The translations under genes were made by a program, and so were the position numbers. A stretch of 64,000 bases of DNA, from the NCBI RefSeq assembly GCF_008245005.1, contig NZ_CP043427.1:1550001-1614000 (forward strand). Reading direction: 5' to 3'. The notes under the pieces were generated by a model. That model worked only from the letters and a program-made list of their open reading frames with translations. It had not been told where the DNA came from and searched no databases. Of the stretch, positions 55,634 to 64,000 are shown piece by piece (positions within the stretch are counted from its first letter, which is position 1; each line of letters opens with the position of its first letter). This DNA comes from Campylobacter sputorum subsp. sputorum (lineage in GTDB: Bacteria > Campylobacterota > Campylobacteria > Campylobacterales > Campylobacteraceae).

Positions 55634-58009
55634 TTGAAAGTAATAAAAAGAAACGGTAGAACAGAAGAGTTAGACATAAGCAAGATTAAAAAATACACAA
55701 AAGAAGCTGTTGAGGGCTTAGATAATGTAAGTTTAAGTGAGCTTGAAGTTGATGCAAAAATTCAGTTTCGCGATATGATAACAACAGAAGAGATTCAGCA
55801 AACTCTCATAAAAACAGCTGTTGAAAAGATAGACATTGATAGACCAAATTGGACATTTGTTGCAGCAAGGCTATTTTTATATGATTTATATCATAAAGTT
55901 ACAGGATATAGCGGATACAACCACCTTAGAGAATATTTTGAAAAAGGCGAAAAAGCTGGGCGTATAATGCTTGGACTTAAAGATAAATATGATTTAGATG
56001 ATTTAAATTCGTACTTAGATTACAAAAGAGATTTACAATTTAACTATCTTGGTATCAAAACGCTTTATGATAGATATCTTATAAAAGATAGTAACGCTAA
56101 ACCTATAGAACTTCCTCAACATATGTTTATGGCAATAGCTATGTTTCTTGCGCAAAATGAATTTGACTGCCAAAGCTGGGCAAAGAAATTCTATGATCTT
56201 ATAAGTAAATTTGAAGTAATGCCAGCAACCCCAACTCTATCAAACGCAAGAACAACTCGCCATCAACTATCAAGTTGCTACATAGGCTCAACTCCAGATA
56301 ATATAGAAGGAATTTTTGATAGCTATAAAGAAATGGCGCTATTATCTAAATTTGGAGGTGGTGTTGGCTGGGATTGGAATCAAGTAAGAGCAGTTGGAGG
56401 AAGTATAGATGGGCATAAAAACGCAGCTGGTGGCATAATTCCATTTCTAAAAATAACAAATGATATAGCAGTTGCAGTTGATCAACTCGGCACTAGAAAA
56501 GGTGCAATTGCGGTTTATGTAGAGCCGTGGCATATGGATGTAAGCGATTTTATAGACCTACGAAAAAACTCTGGCGAAGAAAGAAGAAGAGCACACGAAC
56601 TCTTTCCAGCACTTTGGATAAATGATCTTTTTATGAAAAGAGTTGCAAACAACGAAAGATGGACACTTTTTGATCCAGTTGATGTAAAAGATCTTTGTGG
56701 GCTTTATGGGGAAGAATTTGAAAAAAAATATATAGAGTATGAAAATGATGAAAATATCCCAAAAAACACAATGCAAGCAAAAGAACTTTGGAAAAAAATC
56801 TTAACAAATTACTTTGAGACTGGAATGCCATTTTTATGCTTTAAAGATAGTGCAAATAAATCAAATCCAAATAACCACAAAGGACTTATAAGAAGTTCAA
56901 ATTTATGCACAGAAATTTTCCAAAATACAGATCCAAGTTACTATAAAATAAAAGTAATTTATAAAGATAAAAGCATAGATGTTTTTGATGAAGAAGATGA
57001 TGTAACAGTAGATGGCGGATATACAAAAAAAGCCAAAAAAATCACGGCACTTGATAGTATAAACTCTAAAGAAATTTATATCGTAGAAAAAGAAGTTATA
57101 GAGGGTAAAACTGCAGTTTGCAACCTTGCAAGCGTAAATTTAAGTAAAATCAACTCGCAAGAAGATATCAATAGAGTTGTCCCAATAGCTATAAGAATGC
57201 TTGATAATGTAATTGATTTAAATTTCTATCCTCACATAAAAGTTAAAAATACAAACTTAGCATCAAGATCAATAGGACTTGGAGTAATGGGCGAAGCTCA
57301 AATGCTAGCCCAAAAAGGCATAGAATGGGGAAGCTATGAACATCTCGTAAAGATAGATGAGATAATGGAAAATATAAGCTATAACGCTATTTACGCATCT
57401 TCAAATTTAGCATTAGAAAAAGGCAAATATCCTGATTTTGAAGGCTCAAAATGGAGCAAAGGCATTTTCCCAATAGATACAGCAAATCAAAAAGCAAAAG
57501 ATCTTATAAAAAGAGATGGACTTTTTGACGAAAGAACAAGGGATTGGAAAAAACTAAAAGAAAAAGTTATGAGTGATGGCATACGAAATGGTTATCTTAT
57601 GGCTATAGCTCCAACTTCTAGCATAAGCATTTTAGTTGGAACAACTCAAACCATAGAACCAGTTTATAAACGCAAATGGTTTGAACACAATCTAAGCGGT
57701 ATGATACCAGTAGTTGTGCCAAATTTAAGCCCAGATACTTGGCAATACTACACACCAGCTTATGATATAGATCAAAGGCTTTTGATAAAAGCTGGTGCTA
57801 TTCGTCAAAAATGGATAGATCAAGGTCAAAGTTTAAATATATTTATATCACTTGAAAAAGCAACTGGCGGCATTTTAAATCAAATTTACACACTTGCTTG
57901 GGAACTTGGATTAAAATCAACTTATTATCTAAGAAGTCAAAGTCCAGAAAACGAGATAGATCAAAAAAATGTAGTTGACAGAAGTATAGAGTGCGAGGGT
58001 TGTCAATAA
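55634..58009 (+). CDS. nrdA: ribonucleoside-diphosphate reductase alpha subunit, class Ia
   Basis: 791 aa from TTG start with AAGGA upstream. ATP-cone (KVIKRNGRTEELD), LSSCYIG (redox Cys), NLCTEIF, GVMG and C-terminal CEGCQ with the swinging cysteine pair. A 50-60-residue segment after NLCTEIFQNT (IKVIYKDKSIDVFDEED...) is an insertion between the active-site strands, common in Epsilonproteobacterial NrdA. Makes dNDPs with NrdB. Confidence 0.94.
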   Translation: MKVIKRNGRTEELDISKIKKYTKEAVEGLDNVSLSELEVDAKIQFRDMITTEEIQQTLIKTAVEKIDIDRPNWTFVAARLFLYDLYHKVTGYSGYNHLREYFEKGEKAGRIMLGLKDKYDLDDLNSYLDYKRDLQFNYLGIKTLYDRYLIKDSNAKPIELPQHMFMAIAMFLAQNEFDCQSWAKKFYDLISKFEVMPATPTLSNARTTRHQLSSCYIGSTPDNIEGIFDSYKEMALLSKFGGGVGWDWNQVRAVGGSIDGHKNAAGGIIPFLKITNDIAVAVDQLGTRKGAIAVYVEPWHMDVSDFIDLRKNSGEERRRAHELFPALWINDLFMKRVANNERWTLFDPVDVKDLCGLYGEEFEKKYIEYENDENIPKNTMQAKELWKKILTNYFETGMPFLCFKDSANKSNPNNHKGLIRSSNLCTEIFQNTDPSYYKIKVIYKDKSIDVFDEEDDVTVDGGYTKKAKKITALDSINSKEIYIVEKEVIEGKTAVCNLASVNLSKINSQEDINRVVPIAIRMLDNVIDLNFYPHIKVKNTNLASRSIGLGVMGEAQMLAQKGIEWGSYEHLVKIDEIMENISYNAIYASSNLALEKGKYPDFEGSKWSKGIFPIDTANQKAKDLIKRDGLFDERTRDWKKLKEKVMSDGIRNGYLMAIAPTSSISILVGTTQTIEPVYKRKWFEHNLSGMIPVVVPNLSPDTWQYYTPAYDIDQRLLIKAGAIRQKWIDQGQSLNIFISLEKATGGILNQIYTLAWELGLKSTYYLRSQSPENEIDQKNVVDRSIECEGCQ

Positions 58010-58062
58010 ATTTGACTAATTTTTGTTATAATAAATAAACAAGCATAGTTAAAAGGAAAAAA

Positions 58063-58461
58063 ATGAAATTTGTAAATAGCCATAGCATAGGGCTTTTGTT
58101 TTTAAGAGTTTTTCTTGGGATATGCGTTTTGATGCATGGTATATTTAAACTAAATCACGGCATAGCAGGGGTAAAAAGTATGCTAATAGCTAATGGCTTA
58201 CCACAAATTATGTCTTATGGTGTGTATATAGGAGAAGTTTTGGCACCACTTATGATAATATTTGGGGTTTTTACTAGATTTGCTGCTTTTATCCTTTTTG
58301 GAACATGTTGTGTAATTTTTTATGTAGCAAACGCATCAGCCCCTTTTAGCCTTACTTCATATGGAGGATTTGTAGCCGAGATAGTTTATCTTTATATCGG
58401 TGGAACTATATGTTTAATGTTTTGTGGTGGTGGAAAATTTTCTTTAACAAAAGACTATTAA
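58063..58461 (+). CDS. DoxX-family membrane protein
   Basis: 132 aa, four membrane helices. FLGICVLMHGIFKLNHG, YIGEVLAPLMIIFG and GTICLMFCGGGKFSL are DoxX/YphA-like. Role unclear; related proteins act in redox stress. Confidence 0.82.
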   Translation: MKFVNSHSIGLLFLRVFLGICVLMHGIFKLNHGIAGVKSMLIANGLPQIMSYGVYIGEVLAPLMIIFGVFTRFAAFILFGTCCVIFYVANASAPFSLTSYGGFVAEIVYLYIGGTICLMFCGGGKFSLTKDY

Positions 58462-58473
58462 TCAAGGTAAAAT

Positions 58474-59244
58474 GTGAAAGAAATACTAATAACAAACGAT
58501 GATGGATTTGAAGCATTAGGATTAAGAGAACTTGCAAAAGCTCTAAAAACCATAGCAAATGTTACCATAGTTGCACCAAGTAGCGAAAAATCAGCTTGTG
58601 CTCACTCCATAACTTGTACTAGACCATTACGATTTATCAAAATAGATGATGGTTTTTTTAAACTTGATGATGCCACGCCAACAGATTGCGTATATTTAGC
58701 ACTACATGCTCTTTATGAAAAAAAACCAGATCTTGTAGTAAGCGGCATAAATCACGGTGCAAATGTGTGCGAAGATATCACATACTCAGGAACTTGTGCC
58801 GGAGCAATGGAAGGGGTTTTACAAGGAATTCCATCGCTTGCAGTTTCGCAATACTACGACAAAGATGGTATCGAAAAATACGGCTTTGATTTAGCTTGTG
58901 AGATAACTCTTGATATCGTTAAAAATATTTTCAAAAAAGACTATCCGCTACCTAAAAAGCAGTTTTTAAATTTAAATATACCTTCTGTTAGCAAAAAAGA
59001 TTATAAAGGTTTAAAAATAGCACCAGCTGGAGAGAAAATTTACTCAACTTCAGCTCAGCTAAACCGCGATCCACGTGGCATAGAAAGATACTGGATTGGT
59101 GCTGATTTTATGGATTTTGATATAAATCAAAATACCAACACAGACATAAGCATAGTTATGGATGGATATGCGTGCATTACGCCAATAAAACTAAATTTAA
59201 CTTCTTTTGAAGAGCTAAAGAATATTTCTCAATGGATCAAATAG
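58474..59244 (+). CDS. surE: 5'-nucleotidase SurE
   Basis: 256 aa. ITNDDGFEALG metal site, APSSEKSACAHSIT, VSGINHGANV and SGTCAGAMEG. Removes 5' phosphate from nucleoside monophosphates. GTG start; the ThiF-like gene overlaps its last 13 nt. Confidence 0.94.
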   Translation: MKEILITNDDGFEALGLRELAKALKTIANVTIVAPSSEKSACAHSITCTRPLRFIKIDDGFFKLDDATPTDCVYLALHALYEKKPDLVVSGINHGANVCEDITYSGTCAGAMEGVLQGIPSLAVSQYYDKDGIEKYGFDLACEITLDIVKNIFKKDYPLPKKQFLNLNIPSVSKKDYKGLKIAPAGEKIYSTSAQLNRDPRGIERYWIGADFMDFDINQNTNTDISIVMDGYACITPIKLNLTSFEELKNISQWIK

Positions 59245-59909
59245 ATAGATTTTCTCGCTCAAGATTGCTTTTTGGAACTAAATTTGAAAAATTTAAACAA
59301 ACAAATATATTAGTTTGTGGATGTGGCGGCGTTGGCGGAGCTTGTATAGAAGCTCTTTATAGAACAGGATTTGTAAATTTAACCATAATTGATAAAGATA
59401 TTTTTGAAATCACAAATCAAAACAGGCAGTTTGGAAGCGAAAATTTAGGCGAGAAAAAAGTAGAAGTTTTTGCAAATAAATTTAGTGGTATAAAACCTAT
59501 TTTTGAAACTCTAACACCAGAGTTTATACAAAATTTTAACTTTAACAAATTTGATGTCATAATAGATGCCATAGATGATATGAAAGCTAAAATTGCTCTT
59601 GCTAAAAAGATAAACGATATAAATTTAAACTCTAAACAACAGATAATTTTTATAAGTTCTATGGGCGGAGCAAAACGCATAGATCCAAGTAAAATAAAAA
59701 TTTCAAACATATGGCAAACTACAAACGATCCTCTTGCAAGAAAATTTAGAAGCGAATTAAAAAAGATAAATTTTAGTGGAAAATTTGATGTAGTCTTTTC
59801 AACAGAACTTCCAAAATGCACATCTTTAGGCAGTTTTATGGGTGTAACTGCAACATTTGGACTTTATCTTGCTAGCTATGTAGTTCAAAAAATATGCGAA
59901 GAAGAGTGA
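59232..59909 (+). CDS. ThiF-family tRNA A37 dehydratase (TcdA-like)
   Basis: 225 aa. RFSRSRLLFG, GCGGVGGACIEAL, IDKDIFEITNQNRQ and DAIDDMKAKI. TcdA cyclises t6A37 in tRNA. The form resembles TcdA more than MoeB/ThiF since a short C-terminus lacks the Zn Cys pairs. Confidence 0.82.
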   Translation: MDQIDRFSRSRLLFGTKFEKFKQTNILVCGCGGVGGACIEALYRTGFVNLTIIDKDIFEITNQNRQFGSENLGEKKVEVFANKFSGIKPIFETLTPEFIQNFNFNKFDVIIDAIDDMKAKIALAKKINDINLNSKQQIIFISSMGGAKRIDPSKIKISNIWQTTNDPLARKFRSELKKINFSGKFDVVFSTELPKCTSLGSFMGVTATFGLYLASYVVQKICEEE

Positions 59910-59987
59910 TATTAATTTTGCATTTTTATATTATTTAATAACTTAATATATCATACCAATACCCAACTAATAAAAACCTCCTTTTAT

Positions 59988-60017
59988 AAAACAGACAATT
60001 TTTACTTCGTCTGTTTT
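59988..60017 (+). terminator. terminator between ThiF-like gene and mlaA
   Basis: AAAACAGAC (59988-59996) pairs with GTCTGTTTT (60009-60017), followed by more T. It serves the plus-strand gene and, with the A-run, may also serve mlaA on the minus strand. Confidence 0.7.
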
Positions 60018-60025
60018 TTTATGTA

Positions 60026-60742
60026 TCACTCGGAAATCATTTTTTTTCGTTTTAGACTATTGAAATCTCTTAAAAACTCGTATAAATTTTCCTCATCTTT
60101 AGTAAGAATTTCATACGCATTAGGTTGCAAAGAAGTATCGTTTATATATCTATAAGATTTTATAGCAACCGATGTCCATTCATTATCTCTATCAATGTAT
60201 GTTATAGGATCTGCAAAATGATCGCCAACAAGACCAAACATATCTCTTAAATTTGATTGACCAAGTATCGGTAAAACTATAGGCATTCCTTCTCCTAGCC
60301 CCCAATACCCTAGAGTTTGCCCAAAATCTTCATCATGTTTTGGTATATCAAAATGCATACTAGCAGCATCGCTTAGCCCAGCAAAACCTATAGTTGTATT
60401 TATCAAAAATCTTTTTGTTTCATCAAGTGAGTTTTGAAATTTTCCTTGCAAAATGTTATTTATTAATCTCATAGGATATAAAAGATTATTAAAAAAATTG
60501 CTAACAGCGCCTTGCAAAGGATCTGGCATAACATAATCATAGCCTTTTGCCATAGGTATTAAAACATAACTATATGCATAGTGATTAAAATATGTCATAG
60601 GTTTATTATACCAATAAAGCGGGTCAAATTTATTTTCATCTACAACATAGTTTGCCTTAAATTGCTCTATTTGAGTATTATCTATGTCTTTTGCAAAAGA
60701 TAAAACAACACCAATACTTAAAATCAAAAATAGCTTTTTCAT
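60026..60742 (-). CDS. mlaA: MlaA/VacJ-family outer membrane lipid-asymmetry protein
   Basis: 238 aa. VacJ core: DPLYWYNKPMTYFNHYAYSYV, DPLQGAVSNFFNNLLYPMRLINN, FLINTTIGFAGL, DEDFGQTLGYWGLGEGMPIVLPILG. The leader LFLILSIGVVLSFAKD has no lipobox Cys, so it may be a soluble periplasmic form rather than a lipoprotein. It moves misplaced phospholipid from the outer leaflet with MlaC and MlaBDEF, not seen here. Confidence 0.88.
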   Translation of the reverse strand: MKKLFLILSIGVVLSFAKDIDNTQIEQFKANYVVDENKFDPLYWYNKPMTYFNHYAYSYVLIPMAKGYDYVMPDPLQGAVSNFFNNLLYPMRLINNILQGKFQNSLDETKRFLINTTIGFAGLSDAASMHFDIPKHDEDFGQTLGYWGLGEGMPIVLPILGQSNLRDMFGLVGDHFADPITYIDRDNEWTSVAIKSYRYINDTSLQPNAYEILTKDEENLYEFLRDFNSLKRKKMISE

Positions 60743-61141
60743 TATTATTCCTTTATTTTTTGATAAGTATTATACTATATTTATATTTATTGAAACAAGC
60801 TATGCTATTTTTATGATGGATTTAACGATAAAATAAGCTCTTTTCTAAAACATTTAAAATCATATCGGCATAAAATAACAACCAAACCGATTTCTAGCAT
60901 TACACAACCTTTTTCAAATTATTTTGCAACTATAAAAATCGATTTTTTGTAATGCACTTCATTGATGTTTTTATCATCATTTTCAAAAGCAATACTTGCA
61001 ACCAAAACAATAAAACAAAAATTTTTCATAATATCAGCTAAATACTATACTATTATTTTTAAATTTTTAAAAAATATAACAAAATTTAGAAAAACAATTA
61101 TATTTTTAACAAATAAAATAAATTTTTAAGGTTCTTTTGGC
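60743..61141. other. AT-rich intergenic region with a 36-codon reading frame
   Basis: No large gene. A minus-strand frame at 60919-61029 reads MKNFCFIVLVASIAF with a signal-like start and a short charged end. It may be the remnant of an exported protein gene or a small peptide. The rest has no visible feature. Confidence 0.35.
60919..61029 (-). CDS. 36-aa signal-like peptide, possible remnant
   Basis: MKNFCFIVLVASIAFENDDK resembles a signal peptide followed by 20 charged residues ending SIFIVAK. No clear ribosome site. The start is like other exported proteins here, so it may be what is left of one upstream of mlaA. Could also be chance. Confidence 0.2.
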   Translation of the reverse strand: MKNFCFIVLVASIAFENDDKNINEVHYKKSIFIVAK

Positions 61142-61147
61142 TAAAAT
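61142..61147 (+). promoter_or_regulatory. -10 box of tRNA cluster
   Basis: GGCTAAAATGA with T-rich upstream (ttttggctaaaat), 20 nt before tRNA-Gly. It fits Campylobacter sigma-70 boxes. Likely start of the tRNA operon. Confidence 0.45.
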
Positions 61148-61166
61148 GACACTTCATTTATTTTTT

Positions 61167-61241
61167 GCGGGAATAGCTCAGTGGTAGAGCGCGACCTTGC
61201 CATGGTCGATGTCGCGAGTTCGACTCTCGTTTCCCGCTCCA
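61167..61241 (+). tRNA. tRNA-Gly (GCC)
   Basis: Acceptor GCGGGAA/TTCCCGC, T loop GTTCGACTC, anticodon GCC in CTTGCCATG, encoded CCA end. Standard cloverleaf by eye. Confidence 0.93.
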
Positions 61242-61268
61242 GTTTTGTGATTGTTTTGTTGTTATAGT

Positions 61269-61356
61269 GCCCGGGTGGCGGAATTGGTAGACGCAAGGGA
61301 CTTAAAATCCCTCGGAAATTTCTTCCGTGCCGGTTCAAGTCCGGCCTCGGGCACCA
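61269..61356 (+). tRNA. tRNA-Leu (UAA)
   Basis: Acceptor GCCCGGG/CTCGGGC, anticodon TAA in ACTTAAAAT, variable arm TCGGAAATTTCTTCCG, T loop GGTTCAAGTCC, encoded CCA. Confidence 0.93.
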
Positions 61357-61374
61357 TTTTTATAAGTTATGCAT

Positions 61375-61448
61375 GGCGACATGGCCAAGTGGTAAGGCAG
61401 AAGCCTGCAAAGCTTTTATCCTCGGTTCGAATCCGGGTGTCGCCTCCA
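61375..61448 (+). tRNA. tRNA-Cys (GCA)
   Basis: Acceptor GGCGACA/TGTCGCC, anticodon GCA in CCTGCAAAG, T loop GGTTCGAATCC, encoded CCA. Confidence 0.93.
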
Positions 61449-61469
61449 TATCAAATAAAAAGGAGATAA

Positions 61470-61625
61470 ATGCGTTTCTTGATAGGTACTATTTTGGCAT
61501 TAACTTTTTTTGTAGGTTGTTCTAATACTTGGCATGGTGCTAAAGAAGATACAAACAATGCTTATGAGTGGTCAAAAGATAAAGTAAACGATGGTGCTGG
61601 CTGGGTAGAGGAAAAAACAAGATAA
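61470..61625 (+). CDS. entericidin-like small lipoprotein
   Basis: 51 aa from ATG 61470, with AAGGAG upstream. Lipobox LTFFVGC (Cys 17), then a helical AKEDTNNAYEWSKDKVNDGAGW tail like EcnA/EcnB. Sits between tRNA-Cys and tRNA-Ser, so it is likely transcribed with them. Entericidins are membrane lipoproteins with toxin/antidote roles in E. coli; here the role is unknown and no second entericidin gene is near. Confidence 0.72.
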   Translation: MRFLIGTILALTFFVGCSNTWHGAKEDTNNAYEWSKDKVNDGAGWVEEKTR

Positions 61626-61638
61626 TCTACACTTATAT

Positions 61639-61726
61639 CGGGAGATGGCTGAGTGGTCGAAAGCGGCGGTCTTGAAAACCGTTGAGGTGAAAGCCTCCAG
61701 GGGTTCGAATCCCTTTCTCCCGGCCA
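61639..61726 (+). tRNA. tRNA-Ser (UGA)
   Basis: Acceptor CGGGAGA/TCTCCCG, anticodon TGA in CTTGAAAAC, long variable arm (TTGAGGTGAAAGCCTCCA), T loop GGTTCGAATCC, encoded CCA. Confidence 0.93.
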
Positions 61727-62144
61727 TTTTATATAACAAATAGTGATATTTTGAACTTAAACAAAATTTTGGTTTATCAAACAAAAATTTATTACAATTT
61801 ATCATTCTAAACTATACTAATTTAAAATATAATATTAATTTTAAATACTTATAAAATATTTATAATACAATCAACTTTAGAACACATTATGGATTAAAAT
61901 GTATTAAATTTTTACATAAATTTGGCAACATTTTATATAAAATTTAAAATAAAAATTTATAATTTTTTTATATTTTAAACTTTTTTTGAAAATTTTATGG
62001 TAAAATACATTCTAGTATTTGTAAGAATACTATCGATAGTAAGTGATTGCAATCTCGGTTATAGATGAGTTAGTGTAATCAAACATTGATAAATCCATCG
62101 CTAGAAATTACAATTACTAAAATTACATTATAAAGGAGTCTTAT
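61727..62144 (+). promoter_or_regulatory. leader of the S-layer-like gene, palindrome-rich
   Basis: 418 nt without gene. A -10 candidate TAAAAT at 62001-62006 (after a T-run) would start RNA near 62013, giving a ~130-nt leader. In that leader are TAGTATT/AATACTA (62013-62019/62026-62032), the palindrome TACTATCGATAGTA (62028-62041) and GATTGCAATC (62045-62054). Overlapping arms would allow alternate hairpins. The ribosome site AAAGGAG is at 62132-62138. Confidence 0.5.
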
Positions 62145-64000
62145 ATGGCTATAACAGAAGCTCAAGTAGCTAAAATGTATGTATTGGCATTAGGAAGAAA
62201 TGCTGATGCTAGTGGTGCTAAATATTGGTTAGATTTAGCTAACAAAGGAAACTTTACAGAAGAACAATTACTTGGTGCAGTAATAGACACTGATGCTGCT
62301 AAAAAAGAGTGAGGAGATGCCTCTAAAAGTAATGAAGCTTTTGTAGACCATGTTTATAAAAATATCCTTGGTAGGGAACCTGATGCAGAAGGTAAAGCAT
62401 ATTGGGTTGGTATACTTTCACAAAATGGTGGGAATAAAACTAAAACAATACTTGATATGTATTATTCTGCTATAGTTGATCCAAAAGGTGATCAAGGTGC
62501 AAAAGATAAAGCAGTATTTGAAGCTAAAGTAGCATTATCTCAAAAATCTATTGATGCTGGTGTAGAATTTACAGATCCTAAATTTGAAGAATTAACTAAA
62601 ATTTTTCAAAATACAACAAGAGACAATATTGAAACTCAAACAGAAGCTTTTGATAAACTTTTAAAATCTACAATATATCAACTTACAGAAAATGATGATA
62701 ATGTAGTTGGCGCAAGCGGTGATGACTATTTTTCAGGTGTTGCTTATGTTGGTGATGGCTTTAATAAATCAACACTAAATCCACTTGATAAAATCGATGG
62801 AGGAGAAGGCATAGATACATTAAATATAGCTTATAAAGCAAATAACTTCTCTAGCAATAACGTTCGTGGACTAACTAATGATAAACTAGCTGCAGATTTA
62901 ATAGGCGTTGAGAATGTTGAAAATCTTGTTATATCTTCTGAAGTAGGCAACTTTAATGTTACAGATGCTCTTGATGGTTATGATAAATTAAATATAACAA
63001 ATACTGGTGCTACATTATTACGATCAACAGCAAAAGATGTAAATGTAGTAAGTGGTGGAACTACTACAATTACAACCAACGAAGCTACAGATGTAACTGT
63101 AAAAAGCGCTCATGATACTAACGTTACTGCCGATAAAGCTACAAATATAAACTTAACAACTGATGGTGATGCTACAGTTGGTAATGCTCATGGTGAAGGC
63201 AATATAGTTATAAATTCAAAAGGTAGTGCTACAGTTACTGCTCAAAAAGCTAAAGATGTAAATGTAACAGCTGATGAAGCTGCCACAATTGTTGCTGCAG
63301 CAGCTGAGAATGTAGTTGTAAATGCAAAAGAAGATTCTATGGTTACTGCTGAGAAGGCTACAACAGCTAAAATTGATTTAGGTAGCAATGATAAAGAACT
63401 AACTCCAACATTAACAGTAGTTTCTGATCTAAGCTTAGCAAATCTTTCTGTAGGTGCTGTTACACTTAATCAACTTAGCAAATTATCACTAGATAATGTT
63501 AAGCAAACTGAAGATTTAACAACAGCTTCAAAAGATATTAGTCTTGCTATCAATAAAACTAGTGAAGTTAAACTAGCAGCTGTTAGTTTAGAAAAACTTA
63601 GCCTAACTGGTAATGCAGCAGAAAAAGGTACAACTTTAGATTTAAATAAATCAGTTTCTTTAACTAACTTTGACGCTTCATCTCTAAATGGTGATTTAAC
63701 TCTTAGTGCTAAAAATGTAGCTGATAGCACAATCAAACTAGGCTCTGGCAATGATGTATTAAAATTAGATACAACAGCAGCTAAACAAACTATAGATGGT
63801 GGTGAGGGAACTGATCTTTTAGTTGTTAAAAGTGCAACTGCAGAAATAGGTAAAGGTTCTTTAGTTATTAATAATTTCGAAGGATTACAAATTTCTGATG
63901 AACTTAATAATAATGTAGATATGGCTAAATGGGAAGGATTTAACTATATAGAATTAACTGAAGGTGTTAAGGCTGATGCTCCTCATAATATAACTAATCT
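62145..64000 (+). pseudogene. S-layer/RTX-like DUF4214 protein with in-frame TGA; continues beyond window
   Basis: ATG 62145 opens AITEAQVAKMYVLALGRN. Two DUF4214 repeats follow: residues about 8-50 (YWLDLANKG) and 70-110 (HVYKNILGREPDAEGKAYW). TGA at 62310-62312 (codon 56) cuts the frame between them; the same frame then stays open to the right edge. Later RTX-like turns: GASGDDYF, DGGEGIDTL, GSGNDVL, DGGEGTDLL. A stretch of TVTAxKAxDVNVTADEA repeats follows at about 63060-63370. The pattern matches C. fetus SapA and other Campylobacter type I-secreted surface proteins. May be a broken or silent copy, a readthrough gene or a sequence error. Confidence 0.7.

Noticed and set aside
62310-62312. 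TGA in the S-layer-like gene as selenocysteine
   Set aside because: No hairpin with GGU loop follows, and DUF4214 surface proteins do not use Sec.
1-64000. CRISPR arrays, rRNA, insertion sequences or prophage
   Set aside because: No spaced direct repeats, transposase or rRNA-like sequence were seen.

Overview
This AT-rich window looks like Campylobacter chromosome. The order comF-like / gyrA / LPP20-like lipoprotein / small secreted protein / flgR / asd matches what I recall of C. jejuni. The window also carries a selenocysteine formate dehydrogenase, a FlgR-type regulator, nonulosonic acid genes, poly-G contingency tracts, and a C. fetus SapA-like DUF4214/RTX surface protein. The S-layer-like gene points towards the C. 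fetus / C. hyointestinalis / C. lanienae side of the genus; that placement is inference.

Region 1 (1-21715, all minus strand) is a surface-glycan locus. From about 12460 down to 2896 it holds a nearly complete legionaminic acid pathway: LegB, LegC, LegH, LegI, LegG, PtmE-like GDP-sugar pyrophosphorylase and LegF. Interspersed are a TylF-type methyltransferase, an ATP-grasp enzyme, a HAD phosphatase, a PIG-L deacetylase, a class III aminotransferase, another methyltransferase and a GNAT/FemAB-like protein. Upstream in transcription (21652 to 13287) is a block whose content and order match the C. jejuni O-methyl phosphoramidate (MeOPN) module: a CysC-like kinase, two sulfotransferase-fold transferases, a tandem methyltransferase, a PEP-synthase-like glutamine kinase, a class I amidotransferase and a cytidylyltransferase. 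Five G-tracts (7 to 16 G) lie inside genes here. In this sequence three genes are out of frame, one has an altered C-terminus, and one tract joins two methyltransferase domains in frame.

Region 2 (21769-27941) has a tight plus-strand operon of GNAT, acyl carrier protein, SDR reductase and AMP-ligase, probably an acyl-decoration module. It is followed by a minus-strand second NeuB-family synthase with a PseG/SpsG-like partner, then nspC.

Region 3 (28250-35929) is the formate dehydrogenase cluster: TorD-like chaperone, small Tat protein, FdhA with Sec UGA and a SECIS hairpin, FdhB, FdhC, FdhD and a ModE-like regulator. It meets bioB at a bidirectional terminator.

Region 4 (36089-43546) holds a C69 dipeptidase, a zeta-toxin-like pair, a fused acyltransferase/AMP-ligase and a BCCT transporter. 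Region 5 (43615-60742) is mostly housekeeping: SIMPL protein, lepA, lipoproteins, gyrA, flgR, asd, purB, nrdA, surE, ThiF-like enzyme and mlaA. Region 6 (61167-64000) has tRNA-Gly, -Leu, -Cys and -Ser with an entericidin-like lipoprotein between them. It ends in a large S-layer/RTX-like gene with an in-frame TGA at codon 56, preceded by a leader rich in palindromes.
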